A stretch of 10,211 nt of DNA from Pseudomonadota bacterium. GTDB lineage: Bacteria > Pseudomonadota > Alphaproteobacteria > UBA828 > JAPUJA01. The DNA is taken from NCBI GenBank assembly GCA_027296525.1, contig JAPUJA010000024.1:1-10211 (forward strand), given 5' to 3'. Positions 1 to 6,415 of this stretch are shown in pieces (the stretch's first letter is position 1; every line of letters begins with the position of its first letter). The notes under the pieces were generated by a model. That model was not told where the DNA came from and did not search any database. It worked only from the letters and a program-made list of their open reading frames with translations. The position numbers and the translations under genes were made by a program.

Positions 1-80
1 ATGGCTGGCTTCGCGGAGGCTTATCGTTTTCTTCAATGGCCGCTCGGCGGTCAGAAGGAGGTCGCGAGATAATCACCCTT

Positions 81-111
81 ATGCCGGTTTCACCCGCTTC
101 CGGCTCGGCAT
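81..111. repeat. Inverted repeat downstream of the small membrane-protein gene
   Basis: An outer pair, ATGCCG (81-86) with CGGCAT (106-111), encloses an inner pair, GCCGG (83-87) with CCGGC (100-104); the two pairings partly compete. It lies just past the stop of the minus-strand gene at 122-403, so it could end or protect that transcript. No T-run follows on either strand, so a classical intrinsic terminator is not supported. Confidence 0.3.
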
Positions 112-121
112 GGCGCGTACC

Positions 122-403
122 CTAACGCCCAGACAGAACATAATAGGCAACGAGCGCGGCGACGCCCGCGAGCACGACCCAGATGAGGAAGCCGGCACCG
201 CCAAGAAATTGGTCGGGGGCCATGCTCGTGTCATCGCCCCTTCTTAAGAATACTCTGATCAGCCAGACGAGTCCGCCGGCAAGGACGACGCCGAGGAGGA
301 CGCTCACTTCGACGCCGAGATAGTCGATCAGTTCATTCAGCACTTCTGAGCTCAAAGAACCCCCCCCGCGTCCCCAAGGGAACGCGCTTATGAGCGTGAT
401 CAT
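122..403 (-). CDS. Small two-helix membrane protein, function unknown
   Basis: A 93-residue open frame encodes two hydrophobic segments, about residues 33-53 and 68-89, each long enough to span a membrane. They are separated by a short basic and acidic loop (RRGDD at about 55-59). I do not recognise a family. The gene follows the FKBP gene on the same strand with a 51-bp gap, so the two may be co-transcribed. The start is uncertain. The ATG at 403 has no clear Shine-Dalgarno sequence, and the first 20 codons include a run of eight G on the coding strand. A start further in, at a TTG or GTG just before the LNELIDYL segment, is possible. Evidence that it is real is limited to its membrane-protein composition, its position and the lack of a better overlapping frame. 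Confidence 0.5.
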   Translation of the reverse strand: MITLISAFPWGRGGGSLSSEVLNELIDYLGVEVSVLLGVVLAGGLVWLIRVFLRRGDDTSMAPDQFLGGAGFLIWVVLAGVAALVAYYVLSGR

Positions 404-454
404 GCACCAGATGATGGCGTGAGGTAAATAGGCGGAAGGCAGAAGTCGCGACGA

Positions 455-898
455 TCAGGACGCGGCGGGCTCGTCGATCTCGACGAGCTCGATCTCGAAA
501 GTCAGCTCTTTTCCGGCCAGTGGATGATTGGCATCGAGCGTCACCATCCTGTCGGTGAAGCCGGTCACGGTGAAGGTCAGCGTCTCGCCGTTCTTCCCGA
601 CGTGCCGTATCCGCATTCCGGCTTTCAAGTCGGCTTGTTCGGGAATGGCGGACCGTTCGACCTCGTGGACGAGTTCCTCGACACGCGGCCCATAGGCCTG
701 CTCGGGAGAGAGGGTGACGGTCTTCTTCTCGCCGGGAGCCATGCCGACCACGGCCTCCTCGAAGCCGGGAATGACGCGCCCGTCGCCGATGGTCATGTTA
801 AGAGGTCTGCGACCCGACGAGGAGTCAAACTCGGTCCCATCGTCCAGCCGACCCGTATAATGAACCTTGACGGCATCCCCCGTTTTCGCTGGTGCCAT
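455..898 (-). CDS. FKBP-type peptidyl-prolyl cis-trans isomerase, SlyD-like
   Basis: The 147-residue product should catalyse cis-trans isomerisation of peptidyl-proline bonds and act as a cytoplasmic folding helper; it has no signal peptide. The N-terminal FKBP half shows VHYTGRLDDGTEFDSS (residues 12-27) and VIPGFEEAVVGM (42-53), with Y14, F24, D25 and I43 at pocket positions. An insert-in-flap region spans about 72-122. The fold closes with DANHPLAGKEL (122-132) and a final strand, a signature typical of SlyD-type enzymes. The protein ends at PAAS, so it lacks the His/Cys-rich metal-binding tail of enterobacterial SlyD, as many SlyD-like proteins do. The ATG at 898 has an AAAGGGG ribosome-binding site upstream. 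The neighbours, a cold-shock gene upstream and a small membrane-protein gene downstream, give no further clue to a specific client. Confidence 0.93.
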   Translation of the reverse strand: MAPAKTGDAVKVHYTGRLDDGTEFDSSSGRRPLNMTIGDGRVIPGFEEAVVGMAPGEKKTVTLSPEQAYGPRVEELVHEVERSAIPEQADLKAGMRIRHVGKNGETLTFTVTGFTDRMVTLDANHPLAGKELTFEIELVEIDEPAAS

Positions 899-911
899 GC
901 ATCGCCCCTTT

Positions 912-928
912 CCCCGATCCGATCGGGG
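912..928. repeat. Near-perfect palindrome ahead of the FKBP gene
   Basis: CCCCGATC (912-919) and GATCGGGG (921-928) are exact inverted repeats around a single base. As RNA this gives a stem of about 7 bp with a 3-nt loop, ending directly next to the FKBP ribosome-binding site. It could be a regulator site, a leader hairpin or part of a transcript end for the upstream cold-shock gene. No T-run follows it on either strand. Confidence 0.45.
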
Positions 929-929
929 C

Positions 930-958
930 GAAATCGCAGACGGCGTTCCGGCGATTTC
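930..958. repeat. Second inverted repeat in the csp-FKBP spacer
   Basis: GAAATCGC (930-937) and GCGATTTC (951-958) are perfect 8-bp complements around a 13-base loop. The repeat lies two bases from the palindrome at 912-928, so the minus-strand transcript would carry two consecutive hairpins between the cold-shock stop and the FKBP start. Confidence 0.45.
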
Positions 959-981
959 TGTTTAGCGGAATCGTCAATGGC

Positions 982-996
982 CGGTCGGGCCGGCCC
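982..996 (-). repeat. GC-rich hairpin just after the cold-shock gene
   Basis: GCCGG (982-986) can pair with CCGGC (992-996), and the region also contains the palindrome GGGCCGGCCC. It begins within about 10 bases of the cold-shock stop codon, where a transcript-ending or 3'-protecting stem is common. There is no T-run after it, so I list it only as a possible mRNA 3' structure. Confidence 0.25.
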
Positions 997-1002
997 GGCG
1001 TT

Positions 1003-1209
1003 CTAATCCACGGGCGCTAAATCAACGGCCTTGGCGCCGCGCGGCTCGTTCAGGACCTGATAACTTACTCGCTGTCCCTCCATGAGGCGGGTCATTCCCG
1101 ACTTTTCCACGGCCGAGATATGCACGAAGACGTCTTTGTCGTCTTCATCGGGCTTGATAAAGCCGTAACCTTTTTTTTCGTTGAACCATTTCACGGTACC
1201 GGTAGGCAT
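1003..1209 (-). CDS. CspA-family cold-shock protein
   Basis: This 68-residue cytoplasmic protein is a single cold-shock domain that binds single-stranded RNA or DNA and loosens RNA structure. It begins MPTGTVKWFNEKKGYGFIKP. The RNP1 motif is KKGYGFI at about residues 12-18 and the RNP2 motif is VFVHI at 27-31. The typical ending, NEPRGAKAVDL, follows. An in-frame ATG exists further upstream at 1314, giving 103 residues, but I reject it: the 68-residue form matches the family length, and ATG 1209 has a GAGAGA ribosome-binding site six bases upstream. The extra 35 codons are better read as a leader, which in many csp genes controls translation by temperature. The gene is divergent from the lipoprotein operon at 1539 and upstream of the FKBP gene on the same strand. 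Confidence 0.95.
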   Translation of the reverse strand: MPTGTVKWFNEKKGYGFIKPDEDDKDVFVHISAVEKSGMTRLMEGQRVSYQVLNEPRGAKAVDLAPVD

Positions 1210-1489
1210 GGGCAGTCTCTCATCACGAACAACTTGGGCCGCACGCGGGATCGCGGCGGTTTCCTGCGCGGGTCTCACGATGTCAGGGAGCACTGGATGC
1301 CGAAGTGTCGGCACAGATTACGCCGAGGCAGAGCGCGACACACGCTCGGCTGAGTCTAGTCGATCGGTTCATCTGGCACCACAACATTCATCCCCAGGGC
1401 TTCGGGCCGTCTGAGCGCGCCCGGGGGCTTAAGGAGCCCCTTGCTCCCCGCCAGGCCCTGGGAGCGGTTCACCCCGTGCCCTTGGCGAA
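1210..1489 (-). promoter_or_regulatory. Cold-shock gene leader and promoter region with hairpins
   Basis: No convincing gene lies here. On the minus strand it forms the leader and promoter region of the cold-shock gene. TGCCGA (1298-1303) and TCGGCA (1308-1313) make a perfect 6-bp stem with a 4-base loop, about 90 bases before the start codon. Further up, GCCGAG (1322-1327) can pair with CTCGGC (1345-1350), or GAGCG (1331-1335) with CGCTC (1343-1347). I could not identify a confident -35/-10 pair for this gene. That leader structure tunes translation by temperature is known for other csp genes and is only inferred here. Confidence 0.35.
1424..1440. repeat. Hairpin in the divergent intergenic region
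   Basis: GGGGCT (1424-1429) and AGCCCC (1435-1440) form a perfect 6-bp stem with a 5-base loop, TAAGG. It sits about 50 bases upstream of the plus-strand promoter at 1490-1518. It may be an operator or a remnant of a transcript end. No T-run longer than two follows, so a terminator is not claimed. Confidence 0.3.
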
Positions 1490-1518
1490 TTGACCCCGAA
1501 TTCGCGCCCGCCTATCAT
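1490..1518 (+). promoter_or_regulatory. Sigma-70-type promoter of the lipoprotein-M48 operon
   Basis: The -35 box TTGACC (1490-1495) and -10 box TATCAT (1513-1518) are separated by exactly 17 bases; each matches the consensus at five of six positions. Transcription would begin at about 1524-1527. This excludes the ATG at 1521 as a start codon and fits the AAGG ribosome-binding site at 1530-1533 serving the ATG at 1539. Confidence 0.7.
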
Positions 1519-1538
1519 TAATGCCTGCCAAGGTTTTC

Positions 1539-2303
1539 ATGGCTCCCCGAACGATGAATCGCGACAAGATCCGTTTCCGCGCCAGCAAGCTCTCGGCCCG
1601 TCGCCGAGGCCTTATCATCGCCGTTGTTGGTCTCGCGCTTCTCGCCACGGGCTGCACCCAGACCGAGAGCTTTCACAGCGCCGGCGATCTCGCAAGACCG
1701 GTCGGTATGACGCATGTGCTCCTCATGCCGCCGGATATTTCGCTGGCCGAGGTCACGGCGGCCGGCCTGCTCGAGCCGAACGCGGAATGGACGGAGATGG
1801 CGCGCCCGCACATCCTCAACGCCTTGCGGGAGATGCTGGGCGAACGGAACGCCGAGCTCGTCACCTACCAGGAAGCGCCACCGGATTCCGAAGCGTTTCA
1901 TGCCGCGACGCAGCTCGTGAAGCTACACAATGCGGTCGGGCAGTCGATCATCATCCACAAATATGCGGGAGGAAACGCGTTGCCGACCAAGGAAGACAAG
2001 TTCGATTGGAGCTTGGGGAGCCGCGCGGCTCGCCTTCGCGACGACTACGGCGCGGACTACGCGCTCTTCGTCTACCTCCGGGACAGCTACGCGAGCGCCG
2101 GACGGGTGGCGCTCGTCGTGATCGGGGCGCTTTTGGGGGGCTATGTCCCGGGCGGCCTACAGTTCGGCTTTGCCTCCCTGGTTGATCTTCATACGGGGGA
2201 TGTCGTCTGGTTCAATTTGCTCGTAAGCGAGACGGGCGATTTGCGGGACGCGGAGTCGGCGCGTGAGGCCTGCGAGCGTCTGCTCGACGAATTCCCCCTA
2301 TGA
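1539..2303 (+). CDS. Predicted lipoprotein, first gene of the M48 operon
   Basis: The 254-residue product has a long basic N-terminus (several Arg/Lys to residue 23), a hydrophobic core (about 25-37) and a lipobox-like LATGC that places the lipidated Cys at residue 39. The residue after Cys is Thr, not Asp, which fits outer-membrane sorting. I do not recognise the family with confidence. The C-terminal half contains a hydrophobic stretch with GALLGGYVPGG, then a strand reading ASLVDLHTGDVVWF. Similar 'LVD..TG.vvW' strands occur in CsgG- and GNA1162-like envelope lipoproteins, so a distant relation is possible. The start at 1539 is chosen over 1521 because the promoter predicts transcription from about 1525, and because AAGG lies five bases before the ATG. 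The gene ends in an ATGA overlap with the M48 protease gene, implying translational coupling and related function. Confidence 0.82.
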   Translation: MAPRTMNRDKIRFRASKLSARRRGLIIAVVGLALLATGCTQTESFHSAGDLARPVGMTHVLLMPPDISLAEVTAAGLLEPNAEWTEMARPHILNALREMLGERNAELVTYQEAPPDSEAFHAATQLVKLHNAVGQSIIIHKYAGGNALPTKEDKFDWSLGSRAARLRDDYGADYALFVYLRDSYASAGRVALVVIGALLGGYVPGGLQFGFASLVDLHTGDVVWFNLLVSETGDLRDAESAREACERLLDEFPL

Positions 2304-3490
2304 CCCGGCGTTGGGGGCGCGCGCTTCTGCCACTGATCCTGCTGGCCGCCGCGTCTTGCGTGACGCCAGGGGGCGAACCCGGGGCGCTCACCGACATCGC
2401 GCCTGGAGAGCGGCCGACGCTGGAGAGCGATGAAGCGGGCCTCTGGATGGAAGTCGACCGGATCGAGAACAACCTGAAGACATCGGGGCATATCGTCCGG
2501 GATCCGGAACTCAACGCCTACGTCCGGGACATCGTCTGCCGGCTAACAACGGACTATTGCGAGGATCTTCGGATCTATATCGTCCAGGTGCCTCACTTCA
2601 ACGCCGCGATGTATCCGAGCGGAATGATGCAGGTTTGGACGGGACTCCTGCTCCGCGCCGAGAACGAGGCGCAGCTCGCCTATGTCCTCGGCCATGAGAT
2701 CGGGCATTACCTGCGCCGCCACAGCATTCAACAATGGCGTGGCGTGCGCGGTATCGCGGATGCGCTCGTCTTCGTCCAGATCGTCGCGGCCGCGGCCGGG
2801 CAGGGATATTTGGGTTATGTCGCGCAGCTCGCCGCGTTGGGCAGCATCTTTGCGTTCTCGCGCGAGCAGGAGCGCGAGGCCGACCAGATCGGCTTCGAGC
2901 TCATGGCCCGGGCGGGGTACGATGCCGGTGAGGCGGGCCGGATCTGGGAGGCGCTGATCGAGGAGAGGGAGGCGGCCGACGACCCCGAGCGATTCATCTT
3001 CTTCTCGACCCATCCCTCGAGCGAGGAACGCATGGAGACGCTCGACCGTCTCGCCGGGGAGTATTCGGGCCAAGCGGGGCTTACGAAAACCAATCAAGAC
3101 GCGTTTATCGACGCGACGCGCGCCTTTCGCACGGCCTGGCTGCGCGATGAGGTTCGCAAGCGCGACCATGGCGGCTTTCAGGTGGTCCTCGATAATCTCA
3201 TCGAGGCGGGTGAGGGTGTGGGGGCGCTCCATTTCTTCCAAGGGGAGATGCACCGCCTGCGGGGCGATGACGGGGACGAGAGCGAGGCCGTCGCAGCCTA
3301 CCGGCGCGCGCTCGAGGCGGGCGGCGCACCCGCCGAAACCCATCGCTCGTTGGGGCTCTTGATGTGGAAGGCCGGAGAGCTCGGCGAGGCGGGGCGGGCT
3401 TTCGAGGATTATCTCGCCGCGGCGCCCGAGGCCGAGGACCGCGCCATGATCGACTCCTATCTGCGCCAGATCGAAGGGGATCAGCGATGA
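2300..3490 (+). CDS. M48-family zinc metalloprotease, lipoprotein, with TPR-like C-terminus
   Basis: The 396-residue product is a predicted periplasm-facing, membrane-anchored protease. The signal peptide ends in LLAAASC, with the lipidated Cys at residue 20. The zinc site is HEIGH at 132-136, the third ligand lies in EREAD (191-195), and the conserved STHPSSEERM segment (about 237-245) completes the M48 core. A hydrophobic stretch at about 152-186 sits between the two zinc-binding helices. The last 90 residues (about 305-375) contain helical pairs with A/G/Y spacing typical of TPR repeats, as in the BepA type, though shorter. Known relatives (BepA, LoiP/YcaL) degrade or help assemble outer-membrane proteins; that role is inferred here. 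The ATG lies inside the stop of the preceding gene, and its own stop overlaps the start of the next, so all three genes are tightly coupled. Confidence 0.92.
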   Translation: MTRRWGRALLPLILLAAASCVTPGGEPGALTDIAPGERPTLESDEAGLWMEVDRIENNLKTSGHIVRDPELNAYVRDIVCRLTTDYCEDLRIYIVQVPHFNAAMYPSGMMQVWTGLLLRAENEAQLAYVLGHEIGHYLRRHSIQQWRGVRGIADALVFVQIVAAAAGQGYLGYVAQLAALGSIFAFSREQEREADQIGFELMARAGYDAGEAGRIWEALIEEREAADDPERFIFFSTHPSSEERMETLDRLAGEYSGQAGLTKTNQDAFIDATRAFRTAWLRDEVRKRDHGGFQVVLDNLIEAGEGVGALHFFQGEMHRLRGDDGDESEAVAAYRRALEAGGAPAETHRSLGLLMWKAGELGEAGRAFEDYLAAAPEAEDRAMIDSYLRQIEGDQR

Positions 3491-4035
3491 AACCCGCTCT
3501 TCTCGTGTTCCTGTTGCTTCTCGCGGCCTGCGCCCGATACAGCCTGGTTCCGCCGGGCAGCCACGAGATCGACGATGCCTATACGGTGCAGACATCGATC
3601 GCCTGGAGCGAGACGAGCGCAGGGTCCGCCGAGCTTTGGACCGTCGACGGTCCGTCGCTCGAAGCGGTCCGTTTCTTCGCCGCGCTCGAAGACGGGGACG
3701 CCTTGTTCGAGTTTCACGGCAGGGACAACTATCCCCGTTTCGAGGGGCGCATGACGGCGAGTGAGGTCATGGAGTTCGTCGTCGACAGCCTCGCGCTCGC
3801 CGGCGCCGCCAATATGGCTGCCACGGACTTGCGTCCCATGAAGTTCGGCACGCTCGAGGGTTTCCGATTCGAGCTCACCTTTCTCGATGCCGACGGGCTC
3901 GAATATGATGGGCTCGCCGCCGGCGCCGTCGCGGATGAGAGGTTGAACCTCATTCTCTATACCGGGACGCGGGCCTACTATTTCCCGAAATACAAGAGCC
4001 AGGTGGAACGGCTCATCGCCTCGGTCCGCATGTAA
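3487..4035 (+). CDS. Predicted small lipoprotein, third gene of the M48 operon
   Basis: The 182-residue product starts MKPALLVFLLLLAACARYS, a short classical lipoprotein signal with lipobox LAAC and Cys at residue 15. Ala follows the Cys, consistent with outer-membrane sorting. The mature part is soluble and mixed alpha/beta, with a run of acidic and aromatic residues; I do not recognise its family. The last 25 residues contain YYFPKY and a C-terminal amphipathic helix. The frame is open further upstream, but the ATG at 3487 is chosen because it begins exactly at a signal peptide and forms an ATGA overlap with the protease stop. It is the last gene of the operon; a convergent permease gene begins only 37 bp further on. 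Its likely role is accessory to the M48 protease, by position only. Confidence 0.85.
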   Translation: MKPALLVFLLLLAACARYSLVPPGSHEIDDAYTVQTSIAWSETSAGSAELWTVDGPSLEAVRFFAALEDGDALFEFHGRDNYPRFEGRMTASEVMEFVVDSLALAGAANMAATDLRPMKFGTLEGFRFELTFLDADGLEYDGLAAGAVADERLNLILYTGTRAYYFPKYKSQVERLIASVRM

Positions 4036-4072
4036 GGGCGCACGCCTTTCGCGCGCGGGGGAAAAGAAGGCC

Positions 4073-6184
4073 TCAGGCGAGGCCGAGCTCGATCTTCTTC
4101 TTGTGGCTCCAGGATTGAATGATCCGGTCGGTGATCATGGCGATGAACGCCATGCTCAAGCCCGCCACCGCGCCCGCGCCGAAATCGGCATTGCTCAATG
4201 CGACATAGATGAGAAAGCCGAGGCCCTTCGTGCCAACGAGCGACGCAATCACGAGCATCGCGAGCCCGAAGAGAACCGTCTGGTTGAGTCCCAACATGAT
4301 CTCGGGAAGCGCCAAGGGGAGCTTGACCTGGAACAGCACTTGACGTTCGGTGCAGCCGAGCGCGCGCGCGGCCTCGACGATGTCGGGGGGCACGTTACGA
4401 AGGCCGTGCTCCGTATAGCGGATCACCGGAACGATGGCGTAGGCGATGATCGCGAGCATCGCCGTGAAGTCGCCGATGCTGAAGAACATCACGATCGGGA
4501 TAAGAAAGACGAAGAGGGGAATCGTCTGCAGCGTGTCGTTGATCGGCCGCATAAAGGTCGAGACCCGGTCGTTGCTCGCGGCCCAGACCCCCAAGAGGCC
4601 CCCGACGACGAAGCAGATCAGCACGGCGGCGCCGCAGAGATAGACCGACTGCATGGAGAATCCCCAAACCCCCGTGAGCAGCATGAAGAGCATGCCGACG
4701 AGCGCGAACAGCGCGACTTTCCAGTCGCCGACCCGCCAGGCCAATACCGTGACGACTAGGATGATGACCGGCCAAGGCGCCTTGGTGACCCCGAAATAGA
4801 GCAAGCCGGCGACCAGGACGACGGCGACGGCGACGCGCCAGCTCATGAAGCGGTAGGCCGCAAGACTGATGGCGGCGACCAGCGCCGCATAGCCGATCTT
4901 GACGGGGAGGGTCATTTCGAACCCCCACGAGAAAGGTCTCACCGAGTTCTCGAGCCCGAGCCGGATCGGCAACAGGAAATAGTAGAAGGACCAGTTCCGG
5001 ATTGTTTCCGTCACCGTGTACAGGGTGACGTTGAGCCATTTGACCGCGTTGTTAAGGGGCTCGGCGGGTTGGAAGACCCAGCTCTTCGGATAGTCGCGAA
5101 GCGGGCTGAAGAACTCGGCGAGAACGATCATGACGACCGCAACGCCCAGCGCGATCCACAGATGGGTGTGGCGCTGGAAGAAATTGCCCGAGACGATCTT
5201 CGGCATGCCCTGATTCTCGGCCGCCCGCCGGCTGGCGCGATCCAGGATCATCGCCATCAGCACGATGACGAAGCCCGCGAGCAGGCTTTCGCCGAAGCGG
5301 GCCTTTCGCATGGTGCTCAGGACCTCCCAGCCGATGTCGCCGGAGCTGCCGATCACGGCCGCGATGATGACCATGGCGAGCGCCGCCATGATCGTCTGAT
5401 TGACGCCGATCATGATGGTCGGGAGCGCCGAGGGGACCTTCACCCACCAGAGCATCTGCCGCTCGGTGGCGCCGGACATGCGCGCCGACTCGACGATGTC
5501 CGTCGGCACGCGGCTCAGGCCCAGCATCACGTTTCGCACCATCGGCGGCGCGGCATAAATGGCGCTCGCGATCAGGCCGACCACGGGGCCAAACCCGAAG
5601 AGGAGCAGGATCGGGATGAGATAGGCGAAGGTCGGGATCGTCTGCATCAAATCGAGCAAGGGCTCGATGACCCGGCGCGCCCTGGCCGACTGATGACCGA
5701 GGATCCCCAAGGAGAGGCCGAGGATGAGCGCCAACGGCACGGCGACGCCCACGAGGGCGAGCGTATTCATGCTCTGGGTCCAGTAGCCCACCACGACCAT
5801 GTAGAGGGTTGCGCCTGTGGCGAAGAGCGCGAGCCGCCAGCCGCCCACCGCGTGGCAGATGATCGCAACGATCGCGACGGTGGCGGGCCAGGGCAGCCAC
5901 AAGAGGAGGCCGCGCAGCCAGCCCATCGGCCCCTGGAGCGCCCAAGAGATCGCCTTGAACAGCCCGCGGAAATTGTCCACGAACCAGTCCATGAAGAGGT
6001 TGATCCAGTCCGCGACCGCGAGGACCGGTATCTTCGGAGCGCTCGCCATCCAGTCGATCTGACCGGAGAGAATGAAAAGGAGCACGGCGAGGCCGCCGGT
6101 CACGATCCAGACCGACCACCCGGCGCCGAGCCGCTTGAGCGGCTGCACCCTTTCGAGCAAGTCAGCGGTGTCGGTTACGGCCAT
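4073..6184 (-). CDS. Double-length ProW/OpuAB-type betaine ABC transporter permease
   Basis: This 703-residue integral membrane protein should form the translocation channel of an ABC importer for glycine betaine or a similar quaternary amine. It contains two complete permease domains. The first, about residues 95-318, has the ATPase-contact EAA loop at about 232-251 (ESARMSGATERQ, ending VPSALP). The second, about 480-690, has the canonical EAARALGCTERQ loop at about 604-623, ending LPLALP. Both have the LDLMQTIPTFAYLIP / NDTLQTIPLFVFLIP pattern typical of the ProW family. Ordinary ProW-type permeases carry one domain and dimerise, so this protein probably works as an internal pseudo-dimer. 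The start ATG 6184 has only a weak GA-rich ribosome-binding site. It lies downstream of the binding-protein gene, with a 231-bp gap that holds its own likely promoter. No ATPase gene follows, because the lipoprotein operon converges on it. Confidence 0.93.
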   Translation of the reverse strand: MAVTDTADLLERVQPLKRLGAGWSVWIVTGGLAVLLFILSGQIDWMASAPKIPVLAVADWINLFMDWFVDNFRGLFKAISWALQGPMGWLRGLLLWLPWPATVAIVAIICHAVGGWRLALFATGATLYMVVVGYWTQSMNTLALVGVAVPLALILGLSLGILGHQSARARRVIEPLLDLMQTIPTFAYLIPILLLFGFGPVVGLIASAIYAAPPMVRNVMLGLSRVPTDIVESARMSGATERQMLWWVKVPSALPTIMIGVNQTIMAALAMVIIAAVIGSSGDIGWEVLSTMRKARFGESLLAGFVIVLMAMILDRASRRAAENQGMPKIVSGNFFQRHTHLWIALGVAVVMIVLAEFFSPLRDYPKSWVFQPAEPLNNAVKWLNVTLYTVTETIRNWSFYYFLLPIRLGLENSVRPFSWGFEMTLPVKIGYAALVAAISLAAYRFMSWRVAVAVVLVAGLLYFGVTKAPWPVIILVVTVLAWRVGDWKVALFALVGMLFMLLTGVWGFSMQSVYLCGAAVLICFVVGGLLGVWAASNDRVSTFMRPINDTLQTIPLFVFLIPIVMFFSIGDFTAMLAIIAYAIVPVIRYTEHGLRNVPPDIVEAARALGCTERQVLFQVKLPLALPEIMLGLNQTVLFGLAMLVIASLVGTKGLGFLIYVALSNADFGAGAVAGLSMAFIAMITDRIIQSWSHKKKIELGLA

Positions 6185-6215
6185 CTCTCTACCGAGGTGA
6201 AATGCCCACCCTCGG

Positions 6216-6235
6216 GGTTTCGTTTCCCCGAAACC
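6216..6235 (-). promoter_or_regulatory. Leader hairpin upstream of the permease gene
   Basis: GGTTTCG (6216-6222) and CGAAACC (6229-6235) are a perfect 7-bp inverted repeat with a 6-base loop, about 30 bases before the permease start. A second pairing, CCGAGG (6192-6197) with CCTCGG (6210-6215), lies against the ribosome-binding region. The permease leader could therefore fold so as to limit translation; that effect is inferred. Confidence 0.4.
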
Positions 6236-6258
6236 GGTGGCGCTCGATTTCCCGCGCG

Positions 6259-6287
6259 ATTATAGCGGATCGAACGGCCCGGGAAAA
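6259..6287 (-). promoter_or_regulatory. Probable promoter for the permease gene
   Basis: On the minus strand a perfect -10 box, TATAAT (6259-6264), is preceded at 17 bases by TTTTCC (6282-6287), which matches the -35 consensus at three of six positions. Transcription would begin near 6252, leaving a leader of about 70 bases before the permease ATG. The strong -10 and weak -35 suggest an activated or low-level promoter. Confidence 0.45.
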
Positions 6288-6329
6288 TTCCCCTGAATCG
6301 GCTGGGCGCCTATAGGGGGTGGAGAAGAG

Positions 6330-6356
6330 CCGGGCCGGACGAACAGTCCAGCCCGG
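6330..6356 (-). terminator. Strong stem-loop after the binding-protein gene
   Basis: Two 11-base arms (6330-6340 and 6346-6356) pair along their whole length with one G-U pair and a 5-base loop. It lies about 60 bases past the binding-protein stop. In the minus-strand transcript an A-run precedes the stem and no T-run follows, so it looks more like an mRNA-protecting or attenuating stem than a full terminator. Read on the plus strand, the stem is followed by TGTATTTTTT, a terminator-like layout, but no plus-strand gene enters it. Confidence 0.5.
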
Positions 6357-6415
6357 TGTATTTTTTATCGCTTCGGATCCCCGCCCGAGCGGGCGTCGGC
6401 TCCGTCCGGCGATGA

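Noticed and set aside
1..72. Frame 1 from the left edge (MAGFAEAYRF... to a TAA at 70-72), possibly the end of a plus-strand gene
   Set aside because: Only 23 codons are visible with no recognisable motif; it cannot be told from chance.
524..1006. Plus-strand open frame of 160 codons opposite the FKBP gene
   Set aside because: It is antisense to a clear FKBP domain and runs into the inverted repeats of the spacer.
1210..1314. N-terminal extension of the cold-shock protein to an ATG at 1314
   Set aside because: The 68-residue form fits the family, and its ATG has a good ribosome-binding site. The extension overlaps a leader hairpin at 1298-1313.
2543..3595. Minus-strand open frame of 350 codons opposite the M48 gene
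   Set aside because: The plus-strand product has HEIGH, EREAD and a lipoprotein signal and overlaps its neighbours by ATGA. The antisense frame shows no domain.
4036..4072. Possible bidirectional terminator between the convergent lipoprotein operon and the permease
   Set aside because: The 37-bp gap is GC-rich with GCGC repeats but I could not draw a convincing stem followed by a T-run in either direction.
5069..6265. Long plus-strand open frame of 398 codons opposite the permease, with a similar one of 218 codons at 4103-4759
   Set aside because: The translations are rich in His, Asp, Glu and Arg with no domain, typical of the antisense frame of GC-rich membrane-protein genes. The minus-strand permease is unambiguous.
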